64,000 nt of DNA from an uncultured Prevotellaceae bacterium (GTDB lineage: Bacteria; Bacteroidota; Bacteroidia; Bacteroidales; Bacteroidaceae), in the NCBI GenBank assembly GCA_937877625.1, contig CALFJG010000020.1, forward strand, positions 1 through 64,000, written 5' to 3'. Both the position numbers and the translations under genes were made by a program. This document shows positions 1 through 8,874 of this stretch, in pieces; the first letter of the stretch is position 1, and every line of letters begins with the position of its first letter. Under the pieces are notes generated by a model. That model did not search any database and was not told where the DNA came from. It saw only the letters and a program-made list of their open reading frames with translations.

Positions 1-55
1 TGGCGGCTTTCTTTATCTATAACAACCGACTAACAACGCAATTCGGGGATGAACC

Positions 56-91
56 AAAAAAAAGAGGGTGTGCCTATTTTGACACACCCTC
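56..91 (-). terminator. Rho-independent terminator of the lipoprotein gene
   Basis: A perfect 9-bp stem (64-72 with 83-91) with a 10-nt loop is followed, on the minus strand, by a run of eight U residues (A run at 56-63 on the plus strand). It sits 29 bases past the stop of the minus-strand lipoprotein gene, as expected for its terminator. Confidence 0.8.
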
Positions 92-119
92 GTGTTGGTT
101 TTGACGGGACTTTAGGCGT

Positions 120-533
120 TTATTCCTTTACGCTGAAATCAATGTTGCATTTCCAAGCGTCGTCCACTTTCTTACATGTGGCGAGGATGGAGCCGCGTCC
201 ATTTTCTTTTGTTTTCACATAGAGTTCAACTTCAGCCTCTTCGCCGTTCACTGTTTCAGCCACAGCGTAAACTTCTTCCATACCGAGGCTACTGTTGAGC
301 GTTTTCATCAAACCGAGAGCTGCCTTGGCAGCATATTCCGTAGAGATGCTTGCGCCGGGTACCTCTGCCAGATTAGCCCAATCGGATGCCTTGCTGTAGT
401 CAGCATCCTTAATAGCGGTGAAAAACTCTTGAGCGGCCTCGGCAGCGGTGCCGGGCTGAACGTCCATTGCGCTCGGAGCGCAGCTTGCAAGGGCTGTTAG
501 AACCACTACAAGCGAAAGAAATAGTTTCTTCAT
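120..533 (-). CDS. Small lipoprotein, DUF4878/NTF2-like
   Basis: A 137-residue protein with a type II signal peptide: basic MKK start, hydrophobic core and lipobox LASC with the lipidated cysteine at position 18. It should be anchored in the outer or inner membrane facing the periplasm. The mature part begins with a helix carrying AAQEFFTAIKDADY, followed by alternating beta-strand-like segments. This pattern resembles the small NTF2-like fold of DUF4878 lipoproteins; that link is by pattern only. No catalytic residues are evident. The gene is monocistronic, with its own terminator downstream and a palindromic repeat upstream. Function unknown. Confidence 0.75.
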   Translation of the reverse strand: MKKLFLSLVVVLTALASCAPSAMDVQPGTAAEAAQEFFTAIKDADYSKASDWANLAEVPGASISTEYAAKAALGLMKTLNSSLGMEEVYAVAETVNGEEAEVELYVKTKENGRGSILATCKKVDDAWKCNIDFSVKE

Positions 534-658
534 TGTTTGTTTGAGTGAATGAATTAATTAATGAGACAAATAATTTAACGAGTTCTGCGTGCAAAGTTTA
601 TATATTTTTTTCTTTTAACCAAACAAACTAAGAAAAAGCTAAGAAAAAACAGAATTAT
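534..658. other. AT-rich leader of the lipoprotein gene
   Basis: This stretch between the lipoprotein start and the palindromic element is very AT-rich and has no ORF. It probably holds the lipoprotein promoter. The nearest candidate is CAAAGTTTA near 592-600, which on the minus strand is a -7-like TAnnnTTTG one base longer than the consensus spacing, so the promoter is not placed firmly. Confidence 0.35.
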
Positions 659-858
659 TTAAGGTGGGTTCTATTTAGTTCCACGGTTAAGTTTGACATA
701 GACGGGGCTTTAACCTTTTGTCACCTTTATGGCTATTTTTGCTTCCGTCTGTAAGTTTCATCGGTCGTGTAGCTTGCTACACTCACTCTTCAACTGACAG
801 ACTGAAAGCAAAAATAGCTAAGAAATCTGACAAGGCGAATTAATAGAACCCACCTTAA
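659..858. repeat. MITE-like palindromic element with 17-bp terminal inverted repeats
   Basis: The two ends are a perfect 17-bp inverted repeat (659-675 and 842-858), each beginning with TTAA. Inside, 731-743 pairs with 807-819 with one mismatch, the next bases pair imperfectly, and the centre is a perfect 7-bp hairpin (767-773 with 776-782). The whole 200-bp stretch can therefore fold into one long imperfect hairpin, with no ORF inside. The TTAA at both ends could be a target-site duplication or part of the inverted repeat. It resembles a non-autonomous miniature transposable element, or a large structured terminator. Confidence 0.6.
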
Positions 859-863
859 TCCAA

Positions 864-2936
864 TCACTTCAAATCGGGGTAAGAGATGCGTGTGTGATAG
901 ATACGTTTGAGGCTCTCGACGAGTGTGCGTTTCGCCACTTCTATGTCTAAGAAAGTGATGGGACACCGACGCAGATAGCCTTCGTTTACGATGTTGTCGA
1001 CGATGCGTGTGACGAGTTCGCTGATTTTCTCTGGTGTGTATTCGGGCAGGCTACGCGAGGCGGCTTCAACACCGTCGCAGATCATTAGAATGGCTTGCTC
1101 CTTTGTCATAGGGTTCGGGCCGGGATAGGTGAAGGCTGCCTCGTCGCACGTTTCGCCGGGGTGGTTGTTTTTCCACTGGATAAAGAAATAGCGCACACGT
1201 CCACGTCCGTGGTGGGTGAGTATAAAGTCGCACACCTCTTTTGGTAAGTTGTGTTCACGGGCTAAGCGTAGTCCTTCGGTCACGTGGTTGATGATGATTT
1301 TAGCACTTTGCTTCTCATCGGATAGGCGGTCGTGAGGATTTACGCCCGTTTGATTTTCGGTAAAATACGTGGGATTGGTCATCTTGCCGATGTCGTGGTA
1401 GAAAGCCCCCGTGCGCACCAATTGCACACGCGCCCCTATCTTCTTCGCTACGTCGGTGCAGAGGTTCGCTACTTGCATAGAGTGACTCCACGTGCCTTGT
1501 GCTTGTTGCGAGAGTTGGGAGAGGAGTGGGTTGTTGATGTTCATAAGTTCCAGCATCGTCATAGAACTGGAGAACCCAAAGAGCCGCTCGAGCAGATAGA
1601 GTAGGGGGTAGGCGGCGAGTACCAGTACACCGCCTGCGGCAATGTATAGATAGTGCGTGCGGCTCAAGCCGTCGAACTTGGTGCCTTGCGAGAGGTCAAA
1701 GACAAGTGCTGCGAGCAGGCTCACCAGAGTTATTACCGTTGTGATACGTAGCATCTGTGAGCGTTCCGTAAGTTCTGTCACGCTGAAAATGGTAGCCAGC
1801 CCGGCTGCTATTTCCACAATAAGGAACTCGTAGGGCGATGTCATAGAGAGTGACGTGAGGAGCAAGGTGATGAGTAGTGTAGCAAATGCCGTGCGTGAGT
1901 CGAAGAACACCCTAACGAATACGGCAACGATGGCAAAGGGGAGGATATAGATGCTTAGCGTTTTGTAAATAAGCAATAGGTGGGCAACGAGGGGGAAGAT
2001 AGTAAGTAGGGTAAAGAGGAGCATCACCGAGGAACGCGTACGTAGAATTTCGGGGCGGAAGAAATGGAGGTAGAGTACCTCAGAGAGCAATAACAGCATC
2101 ACGAAGAGTCCTTGCCCGGTGAGCAACTCCCACAAGCCGCTGTCGCCATCCTCGCCGCGTTGCGTCAGGTCGCGCTGATAAGAGTCCAGAATTTTGGCTT
2201 TCTCCTCGCTCACCAGTTCGCCGCGGTCGATGATGCGTTCACCTTTCTTCACCATACCGTGTGTCTCGGCAACAGCATTAACGGCCTCGTCCACTGCGAT
2301 TTGTGTCTTGGGCAGGTCGAGCGAGATGTTTGGCAAGAGATAGTTTTGTACCTCGGCATTCGAGAGTATGTCGCGGTGGAATGTTGCCGTGTCGGCCTCC
2401 ATCAAAGCCTCGTAGGCTGTGCGGATACTATACACCTCGTTGGTTGCTCGGCTTTGTGCCTCTTTCCCGCTAACAATGCGCAGTGAGATTGGTGCGTAGG
2501 CTGTTAGGCTGTCGGCATCGGCCATAGACATCACGCCGTGTGCATACACCGCCTTGAGTTCTTCGGCGATATGCTGGGCGTAGGCCGTGGGGAGGTTGCC
2601 AAACTCGCCTGCGGAAAAGTCGTGGAGGAAGGTGGCTACTTGTCGCTCGGCAACGGTGCTGTCAAGGTTGAAATAGGGCATTACCTCGGCGCGAGCCTTG
2701 TTGCGCTCGGCTTGAAGTTCTTCGGCACTTTTATATACGGGGAACTGCTCGGGGGCATAGAGTGAGGGATAGTGCCAGGGCTCTCCCACGTTGTAGAAGA
2801 AACCCACACTTTCGGCACGTGGAAGCACTAAGGTGAGTACCAGGCTACTGATGACAAAAGCCAGACTGAGTGTGCCCCAGGCATATTGGCTGCGGAGCGA
2901 TTTATTGTCGTTATGAACAGAGTTTGTGGCGGCCAT
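864..2936 (-). CDS. 7TM-HD family cyclic dinucleotide phosphodiesterase (PgpH/YqfF-like)
   Basis: A 690-residue membrane protein with one N-terminal membrane segment (about 21-40), a roughly 240-residue extracytoplasmic region of the 7TMR-HDED type, about seven hydrophobic segments (about 275-460), and a cytoplasmic HD domain to the C terminus. The HD signature is clear: WSHSMQVANL, then FYHDIGKM (His-Asp at about 514-515), and THHGRGRV. The architecture matches PgpH, which hydrolyses c-di-AMP in Firmicutes and Listeria; the substrate here is inferred from the family. The gene is alone and has a -7 box 40 bases upstream. The start is the first ATG before a short basic leader. Confidence 0.85.
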   Translation of the reverse strand: MAATNSVHNDNKSLRSQYAWGTLSLAFVISSLVLTLVLPRAESVGFFYNVGEPWHYPSLYAPEQFPVYKSAEELQAERNKARAEVMPYFNLDSTVAERQVATFLHDFSAGEFGNLPTAYAQHIAEELKAVYAHGVMSMADADSLTAYAPISLRIVSGKEAQSRATNEVYSIRTAYEALMEADTATFHRDILSNAEVQNYLLPNISLDLPKTQIAVDEAVNAVAETHGMVKKGERIIDRGELVSEEKAKILDSYQRDLTQRGEDGDSGLWELLTGQGLFVMLLLLSEVLYLHFFRPEILRTRSSVMLLFTLLTIFPLVAHLLLIYKTLSIYILPFAIVAVFVRVFFDSRTAFATLLITLLLTSLSMTSPYEFLIVEIAAGLATIFSVTELTERSQMLRITTVITLVSLLAALVFDLSQGTKFDGLSRTHYLYIAAGGVLVLAAYPLLYLLERLFGFSSSMTMLELMNINNPLLSQLSQQAQGTWSHSMQVANLCTDVAKKIGARVQLVRTGAFYHDIGKMTNPTYFTENQTGVNPHDRLSDEKQSAKIIINHVTEGLRLAREHNLPKEVCDFILTHHGRGRVRYFFIQWKNNHPGETCDEAAFTYPGPNPMTKEQAILMICDGVEAASRSLPEYTPEKISELVTRIVDNIVNEGYLRRCPITFLDIEVAKRTLVESLKRIYHTRISYPDLK

Positions 2937-2975
2937 AAAATGAGGTTATAGGAATTGATTTGCGTTTATCCACGG

Positions 2976-3007
2976 CAAAATTAGGAAAAATGCCGTGTTT
3001 TGGTAAA
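2976..3007 (-). promoter_or_regulatory. Bacteroidetes-type promoter of the 7TM-HD gene
   Basis: CAAAATTA at 2976-2983 reads TAATTTTG on the minus strand, matching the -7 consensus TAnnTTTG. A TTTA box at 3004-3007 lies 20 bases further upstream, close to the TTTG -33 element. The transcript would start about 35 bases before the ATG. Confidence 0.5.
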
Positions 3008-3015
3008 GAATGCAT

Positions 3016-3023
3016 TATTTTTG
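3016..3023 (+). promoter_or_regulatory. -7 box of the permease gene
   Basis: TATTTTTG matches TAnnTTTG and lies 47 bases before the permease start. It is divergent from, and overlaps the control region of, the 7TM-HD gene. No good -33 box was seen at the expected spacing. Confidence 0.4.
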
Positions 3024-3070
3024 TGGCGAAGAAGCGATGGAGGCTTCTTGCAGAAAGGTAGTTTTTCGTT

Positions 3071-4732
3071 ATGTCTATTTTTGTTCGCAAACCCATTGAG
3101 CTGCTTCGTTTAGAGGCTGCGCAAGACGGTGGAGGCACGTTAAAACGTGTGCTTGGCCCATTGGGCTTGGTGGCACTTGGCATTGGTGCTATTGTCGGTG
3201 CCGGGCTCTTCTCCGTCACGGGTATTGTGGCGGCAGAATACAGCGGCCCTGCTGTTACTATTTCTTTTGCCATTGCCGCTCTGGGTTGCGCCTTTGCTGG
3301 ACTGTGCTATGCCGAATTTGCCAGTATGATTCCCGTGGCGGGAAGTAGTTATACCTACTCTTATGCCACGATGGGCGAGCTGATGGCTTGGATAATTGGC
3401 TGGGACTTGGTGTTGGAATACACCGTGGCGTGTACAATGGTGAGCATATCGTGGAGCCAGTATTTCACCAATTTCCTCTCCTCCATCGGTCTGCATCTAC
3501 CTCCTTGGCTCACCGCCTGCCCGTGGGATGGCGGCGTGGCAAACGTCCCTGCAGCATGCATCGTGGTGCTGTTAAGTCTGTTGCTCATTCGAGGCACGAA
3601 GGAGAGTAGCATCTTCAATAATATCATTGTGTTCCTTAAGCTCGGCGTAATCCTAACATTTATTGTGTTGGGCTTCTTCTATATCCGCTCCGACAACTTT
3701 GTTCCTTACATTCCCGAAAACACTGGTGTCTTGGGCGAGTTTGGTTGGTCGGGCGTGTTGCGTGGAGCAGCGGTGCTTTTCTTTGCGTTTCTGGGCTTTG
3801 ATGCCGTGAGCACGGCGGCGCAGGAGGCGAAGAACCCTAAGCGCGATATGCCGATAGGCATCTTGGTGTCGCTCTTAGTGTGTACCATATTATATATACT
3901 GTTTGGCTATGTAATGACGGGCGTGGCTAACTACCGCGACTTTGCTGGGCAAGAAGGCATCGCCCCCGTTGCCGTTGCTATATCTAAGATGGGGTCAACG
4001 AATGCTGCTGGTGTGGTCGTCCCGGCCTATCCTTGGCTCAATAAGTGTGTCGTGTTAGCTATCTTGGTGGGCTACTGCTCCGTGATGATTGTGCAACTGT
4101 TGGCTCAGAGCCGTATCTTTATGACAATGAGCCGCGACGGGTTGCTGCCACCAGTGTTTTGTAGGATACACCCTCGCTTCCGCACCCCCGCTCGCAACAA
4201 CTTTATATTTATGGTCGCCATTGCTGTGTTGGCATTGTTTGTCCCGGCGCGCGTGGCGGGCGAGATGACGAGTATCGGCACGTTGTTAGCTTTTACGTTG
4301 GTCTGCGCCGGCGTGCTTATCGTTCGCAAAACGATGCCCGATGCCCCGCGTGCCTTCCGTACACCCCTTGTGCCGTGGATACCCGTGGCTGGCATCTTGA
4401 CATGCGTCACGCTGATGATATTCCTGCCCGCCGATACGTGGATACGTCTCGTTCTGTGGATGGTGATAGGCTTGGATGTGTATAGCCTCTATGGTGTGCG
4501 CCACAGCCGTCTGTCTGCCAATCAGCCCCGGCGTAAGGGAAAAATGACACTCTATATCCTTGGACTCTGTATCAGCGGCCTTTGCGTGATGACAGGTTTC
4601 TGGCATCAACAAACCGTGGGATGGGCGGAGGATAAAACAATGCTTATCATCGCCGTGGCTTTTGGGCTATTCCACCTGGGCTACTACGCTTGGCGAATGT
4701 GGAAACACAATCCCACTAATGCGCTTGTCTAA
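3071..4732 (+). CDS. APC-superfamily amino-acid permease (CAT-like)
   Basis: A 553-residue polytopic inner-membrane transporter with about 14 hydrophobic segments. After a cytoplasmic N terminus (FVRKPIELLRLEA), the first membrane helix carries GIGAIVGAGLF, the glycine-rich unwound substrate-binding segment typical of APC carriers. GFDAVSTAAQEAKNPKRDMP is the conserved segment after helix 6. The length and N-terminal sequence fit the cationic amino-acid transporter branch (YfnA/CAT type). The substrate cannot be read from the sequence. The secreted esterase gene starts 17 bases after its stop, so the two may be co-transcribed. Confidence 0.88.
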   Translation: MSIFVRKPIELLRLEAAQDGGGTLKRVLGPLGLVALGIGAIVGAGLFSVTGIVAAEYSGPAVTISFAIAALGCAFAGLCYAEFASMIPVAGSSYTYSYATMGELMAWIIGWDLVLEYTVACTMVSISWSQYFTNFLSSIGLHLPPWLTACPWDGGVANVPAACIVVLLSLLLIRGTKESSIFNNIIVFLKLGVILTFIVLGFFYIRSDNFVPYIPENTGVLGEFGWSGVLRGAAVLFFAFLGFDAVSTAAQEAKNPKRDMPIGILVSLLVCTILYILFGYVMTGVANYRDFAGQEGIAPVAVAISKMGSTNAAGVVVPAYPWLNKCVVLAILVGYCSVMIVQLLAQSRIFMTMSRDGLLPPVFCRIHPRFRTPARNNFIFMVAIAVLALFVPARVAGEMTSIGTLLAFTLVCAGVLIVRKTMPDAPRAFRTPLVPWIPVAGILTCVTLMIFLPADTWIRLVLWMVIGLDVYSLYGVRHSRLSANQPRRKGKMTLYILGLCISGLCVMTGFWHQQTVGWAEDKTMLIIAVAFGLFHLGYYAWRMWKHNPTNALV

Positions 4733-4749
4733 AATCAAAAAAAACTAAT

Positions 4750-6810
4750 ATGAAACGCCTCTTTCTTTCTTTTTTCCTTCTGTGCCTGCTACTCCCGCTT
4801 TCGGCACAACAGAAAATCCGTGTGTCGTGCGTGGGAAATAGTGTAACCTATGGCATGAACCTGCCCCATCGTGAACAGGAATGTTATCCCGTGCGTCTGC
4901 AAGAAATGCTTGGCGAGGGCTATGAAGTGCGAAACTTTGGGCATTCGGGCACCACGCTCCTTCGCCACGGTAGCAATCCTTATGTACAGACCGAGGAGTT
5001 TCAGCAAGCACTCGACTTCAAAGGCGACTTGGTAATCATCCACCTCGGCCTCAACGATACCGACCCCCGCAACTGGCCGCTCCACCGCGAAGAGTTTATC
5101 CCCGACTATCGCTATCTCATCGACACCTTACGTACTGTCAATCCAAAAGCACGTGTGTGGATATGCTTGACAACACCAATCTTCCACAGCCACCGCCGTT
5201 TCCAGAGTGGTACGCGCGACTGGCACGATCAGATACAAGAGCGTATTCGGCAAATTGCAGAGACAACCGACGGTGTGGAACTGATAGACCTTTTCACCCC
5301 GCTCCATAAGCATCCTGAAATGTTTCCCGACGCTCTTCATCCCGATGCCGATGGTGCGTTGATATTGGCGCAAACGGTTTACGGGGCTATCACGGGCAAC
5401 TACGGCGGACTAAAGCTGCCTGTGCTTTACGGCGACGGGATGGTTGTTCAGCGCGATGAACCGATAGTGTTCCACGGCACAGCCAATGCTGGCGAGAACG
5501 TCACCGTTACGTTCGACGGCAAGAAGCAAAAAACCGTGGCGGGCAGCGATGGCAAATGGAGTGTGCGTTTTCCGAAGCGTAAGGCTGGCGGTCCCTATCC
5601 GCTTTCTTTCCGTGCCCAGAGCCGCAGTTACGAGTTTAACGATGTTTATGTGGGAGAGGTATGGCTTTGTTCCGGGCAAAGCAATATGGAGTTTACGCTA
5701 GGCCAGTGCGCCACCGCTACCGCCGACCTCGCGCAAGCCCCGCAGAACACCCTGCTCCATCTGTTTAATATGCCTGCTCGTGCGCGTACCGATGCCGTGC
5801 AATGGCCCGACAGCGTGCTACGCGCCAACAACCGCTTAGAGCATTTGTCGTATGGCCCTTGGTGTACTGCCGCTGATGCCAGCGTACGCGACTTCTCCGC
5901 TGTGGCTTACCACATGGGACGTATGCTCGCCGATAGCCTCGGTGTACCCATCGGTCTTATCTGTAACGCCGTAGGCGGCACAACGACGGAGGCTTGGATC
6001 GACCGCACAACGTTGGAGTACGAATACCCCGCAATACTCCAAAACTGGATAGAGAACGACCACACACAGGCCTGGGCGCGCGGGCGTGCAAAACTCAACA
6101 ATACGCTTGCCACTAATCCCTTACAACGCCACCCCTACGAGCCGTGCTATATGTTTGAGGCCGGCATCCTGCCGTTAGAGCAATATACCATACGCGGCGT
6201 GGCTTGGTATCAAGGCGAGAGTAATGCCGACAAGCCCGAGCTACATGCTATGCTTTTCGACTTGCTCCAAAAGAGTTGGCGCGACTATTGGAATAAGAAA
6301 GACCTGCCGTTCTATTTTGTACAACTCTCCAGCCTCAACCGTCCCGACTGGCCAACGTTCCGCGATTCGCAGCGACGCATAGCACAAACGTCGCGCCAGA
6401 CGTGGATGGCCGTGAGCTCCGACCAAGGCGATCCCAACGATGTCCACCCACGCAATAAACTACCTATCGGTCAACGCCTCGCACTTCAAGTCCTCCACCA
6501 TACTTATAAGTTCAAACTGGTGAGCGAAGGCCCCGTACTCGACCGCGCCGTGCGTGTGGGCAAGAGCGTAGAACTGACATTTAAGAATGACGACGGCCTT
6601 ACCTGTACGCAAGGCTTTGAGATAGCCGGTGCCGACGGGTTGTTCTACCCCGCTGAGATACGCATTGGCGATGGTAGAGTGGTGCTTAAAAGCGGCAAGG
6701 TGAAAGTGCCGTGTGCTGTGCGTTATGGCTGGCAGCCTTATACCACTGCCGACCTGCGCAACGTACAAGGCCTGCCTGCCTCTACCTTTATTGTGGAGCA
6801 TTTGAAATAA
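4750..6810 (+). CDS. Secreted dual esterase: SGNH/GDSL hydrolase plus sialate O-acetylesterase
   Basis: A 686-residue protein with a signal peptide (about 1-19). The N-terminal SGNH/GDSL hydrolase (about 22-215) has GNSVTYG with nucleophile Ser31, the HLGLND block near 97, and DALHPD with Asp194 and His197 as the rest of the triad. After a beta-sandwich linker (about 225-300) comes a sialate O-acetylesterase (SASA) domain: CSGQSNMEF with Ser308, WYQGESNA near 487, and DVHPRN near 564. Two complete esterase triads are present, so both domains look active. It probably removes O-acetyl groups from sialic acids or other host or dietary glycans in the periplasm or at the surface. An N-acetylneuraminate lyase gene lies 10 kb away. 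Confidence 0.88.
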   Translation: MKRLFLSFFLLCLLLPLSAQQKIRVSCVGNSVTYGMNLPHREQECYPVRLQEMLGEGYEVRNFGHSGTTLLRHGSNPYVQTEEFQQALDFKGDLVIIHLGLNDTDPRNWPLHREEFIPDYRYLIDTLRTVNPKARVWICLTTPIFHSHRRFQSGTRDWHDQIQERIRQIAETTDGVELIDLFTPLHKHPEMFPDALHPDADGALILAQTVYGAITGNYGGLKLPVLYGDGMVVQRDEPIVFHGTANAGENVTVTFDGKKQKTVAGSDGKWSVRFPKRKAGGPYPLSFRAQSRSYEFNDVYVGEVWLCSGQSNMEFTLGQCATATADLAQAPQNTLLHLFNMPARARTDAVQWPDSVLRANNRLEHLSYGPWCTAADASVRDFSAVAYHMGRMLADSLGVPIGLICNAVGGTTTEAWIDRTTLEYEYPAILQNWIENDHTQAWARGRAKLNNTLATNPLQRHPYEPCYMFEAGILPLEQYTIRGVAWYQGESNADKPELHAMLFDLLQKSWRDYWNKKDLPFYFVQLSSLNRPDWPTFRDSQRRIAQTSRQTWMAVSSDQGDPNDVHPRNKLPIGQRLALQVLHHTYKFKLVSEGPVLDRAVRVGKSVELTFKNDDGLTCTQGFEIAGADGLFYPAEIRIGDGRVVLKSGKVKVPCAVRYGWQPYTTADLRNVQGLPASTFIVEHLK

Positions 6811-6834
6811 CAACCGTCTTTCCCTTCCACGGAT

Positions 6835-7602
6835 ATGGAAAACTATTTTGGCATAAACTACGAGTTTGACTATGACACCGTCCTCTATCGCATTGACGAA
6901 CGTTTGAAGCGTGAGGGGAGCGGATATATCTGTGTGAGCGACGGCGTGATACTCAACACCGTACACCGTTCAGGCGAATATCGGCGTGTCGTGCAGGACT
7001 CTATGTTTTGTGTCTGCGATAGCAGTTACATACCGCTTTATATCAAGTGGATATACAAAAACGAGCGTCCACAACTTAGCGGCACGGAACTCACCAAGCG
7101 TATCGTCGAGAGCCGCCGCTATCGTATGGCGTTTATAGGTGGTAGCCAAAAGGTGCTTGACAAACTCCAGCAAAATCTTGCTGCGTTGAACCCCGATGTG
7201 GAGGGGATGTTATTTATGGAACTGCCTTTCTGCCATGTGGCGGATTTCGACTATGAGGGCATTGCCGATAGGCTCAATGCCGACAAGCCAGATGTGATAT
7301 TTGTGTCGCTCGGTGCGCCGAAGCAAGAGTTATTTATGAATTGTCTTGCGCCTTATATGCATCGCGGTGTGTTGATTGCCGTGGGGGCGGCCTTTAAGTT
7401 CCATGCTGGCATAGAGGAGCGGCGCGCCCCCCAGTGGATGGTGCGCAACCACCTGGAGTGGCTCTTTCGCATTTGGCAAGACCCACGGAAGCAAATCCCG
7501 CGTTGTTTTTGGATAGTGCGTACTACGCCAGGCATATTGTTCCACGAGTGGAACGTGGTGCGCCACGACCGCAACGCACGCCTAAAGTCAAAATTCCATT
7601 AA
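6835..7602 (+). CDS. WecG/TagA/CpsF-family glycosyltransferase
   Basis: A 255-residue protein of the WecG/TagA/CpsF family (GT26), which transfers N-acetylmannosaminyl or related sugars to lipid-linked acceptors. Family landmarks are an N-terminal segment with the SDG motif (CVSDGVILN), DSSYIP with the conserved aspartate, GTELTKRI, the AFIGGS strand, and SLGAPKQELF near residue 160, then AAFKFHAG and RAPQWM. There is no transmembrane segment, but a basic C terminus suggests peripheral membrane contact. It lies 24 bases after the esterase and 3 before rnpA. Likely role: a step in surface glycan or exopolysaccharide synthesis; the acceptor is unknown. Confidence 0.87.
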   Translation: MENYFGINYEFDYDTVLYRIDERLKREGSGYICVSDGVILNTVHRSGEYRRVVQDSMFCVCDSSYIPLYIKWIYKNERPQLSGTELTKRIVESRRYRMAFIGGSQKVLDKLQQNLAALNPDVEGMLFMELPFCHVADFDYEGIADRLNADKPDVIFVSLGAPKQELFMNCLAPYMHRGVLIAVGAAFKFHAGIEERRAPQWMVRNHLEWLFRIWQDPRKQIPRCFWIVRTTPGILFHEWNVVRHDRNARLKSKFH

Positions 7603-7605
7603 GAT

Positions 7606-7986
7606 ATGCACGCACGCCTCACCTTGCGCAAAGCCCGACGCTTGTGCCTCGCACGCCATTTGGAGCCGCTCTTTGCCGGTGGGCTGCCTGCAGTGATTGC
7701 CTTTCCGTTGCGTGCCGTGTGGCACAGTGTGGAGCCAGCCGATGGTGCACCATATAAGATGATGATTAGCGTGCCGAAGCGACGTTTGCGACACGCTGTG
7801 GAGCGCAACCGAGCCAAACGTCAGGTGCGCGAGGCGTTTCGCCTTAATCAGCAACTGCTCCCCTGTGTTAAAGATAGGCAACTCCACATCGGATTGGTGT
7901 GGATTAGTGACACCCCGCAGCCCACGCAGAAAGTAACGAAAGCCGTGCAGCGCATACTTTCGCAGGTGCAACAACAGGGGGTATAA
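7606..7986 (+). CDS. rnpA: Ribonuclease P protein component
   Basis: A 126-residue basic protein that assists the RNase P RNA in 5' maturation of tRNAs. The start LTLRKARRL corresponds to the usual 'L.....F..l...G' beginning, and the family signature RNRAKRQVREAFR, which forms the RNA-binding helix, is present at about residues 66-78. It begins 3 bases after the glycosyltransferase stop and is followed by yidD and a TatD-like gene. The rnpA-yidD-tatD order is common in Bacteroidetes. Between hemD-like positions in relatives and here the upstream neighbour differs (a glycosyltransferase). Confidence 0.92.
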   Translation: MHARLTLRKARRLCLARHLEPLFAGGLPAVIAFPLRAVWHSVEPADGAPYKMMISVPKRRLRHAVERNRAKRQVREAFRLNQQLLPCVKDRQLHIGLVWISDTPQPTQKVTKAVQRILSQVQQQGV

Positions 7987-8012
7987 CGTTTCTTGTTCTT
8001 CATATCTGAGTT

Positions 8013-8243
8013 GTGAAATATCTCCGCCACTTTTTTATTGTTCTGCTCTGTGCTCCGATACGCTTTTATCAGCGTTTCATCTCCCCCTACACACCACCCT
8101 CCTGTCGCTTCACTCCCACATGCTCGCAATACGCGTTAGAGGCCTTGCGCAAGTATGGCCCGTTGCGTGGTATGTGGCTCTCCGTGCGACGTATCCTGCG
8201 TTGCCACCCTTGGGGAGGGAGTGGCTACGATCCTGTGCCGTAA
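8013..8243 (+). CDS. yidD: Membrane protein insertion efficiency factor YidD
   Basis: A 76-residue protein with one N-terminal amphipathic or membrane segment and the YidD core: RFYQRFISP, then CRFTPTCSQYALEAL, and GGSGYDPVP at the C terminus. YidD helps YidC insert membrane proteins. The start codon is GTG at 8013; no ATG in frame precedes the conserved core. It lies 26 bases after rnpA and 6 before the TatD-like gene, which indicates one transcript. Confidence 0.92.
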   Translation: MKYLRHFFIVLLCAPIRFYQRFISPYTPPSCRFTPTCSQYALEALRKYGPLRGMWLSVRRILRCHPWGGSGYDPVP

Positions 8244-8249
8244 GCCCCT

Positions 8250-8849
8250 ATGATTCTTTTTGACTACCACACTCACAACCAGGCATCGCCAGCCGGTCGT
8301 GCTGTAATAAATCTGCCGCGCGAGGTAGTGGAAGAGCCTTCGGCTTTTCTGCCGCGTGTGGGGGCGTTGTATAGTGTGGGTGTACACCCTTGGTGGACAG
8401 CGGGGGATTGCCGTGCGTTGTGGCACGGCGTGGAGCAGTTGGCAGTGCATCCGCAGGTGGTGGCGATCGGTGAGACGGGGTTTGACCGCCTTCGTGGGGG
8501 CAGCTTAAACGAGCAAGAGAGGTGGTTTGCTCTTCACGCAGAACTGGCTACGACACTGGGCAAGCGTTTGATACTCCATGTGGTGCGTGCCTACGATGTG
8601 TTGCTTGCGTGGCGTAAGCGTTTCCCGCTGCGGGAGACATCTCCTTGGCTCGTACACGGCTTTCGCGGAAACCCCGAACTGGCGCGACAATTATTGGATG
8701 CCGGCCTTGAGTTGAGTATTGGTGCGCATTTCAATGCCGATACGTTGCTGATGCTTCAGCCCGAACAAGTGAAGTTGGAGACCGATGATAGCGGACAACC
8801 CATAGAGGACATATGCCGCAAGGTAAGGGCGTTGCGTCCTGATTTATAG
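8250..8849 (+). CDS. TatD-family metal-dependent hydrolase, short form
   Basis: A 199-residue TIM-barrel hydrolase related to the TatD DNases. Metal ligands can be followed: DYHTHN (His-x-His) near the start, GETGFDR (Glu), LHVVRAY (His), VHGFRG (His) and ETDDSGQP (Asp) near the C terminus. At about 200 residues it is shorter than usual TatD (about 255-265), with shortened loops, but all ligand positions are present, so it should be active. It is predicted to be cytoplasmic. It ends the rnpA-yidD transcript and converges with the lipid kinase gene. Confidence 0.85.
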   Translation: MILFDYHTHNQASPAGRAVINLPREVVEEPSAFLPRVGALYSVGVHPWWTAGDCRALWHGVEQLAVHPQVVAIGETGFDRLRGGSLNEQERWFALHAELATTLGKRLILHVVRAYDVLLAWRKRFPLRETSPWLVHGFRGNPELARQLLDAGLELSIGAHFNADTLLMLQPEQVKLETDDSGQPIEDICRKVRALRPDL

Positions 8850-8874
8850 GCAGATGCAGGGGGGGACGCTGTGA

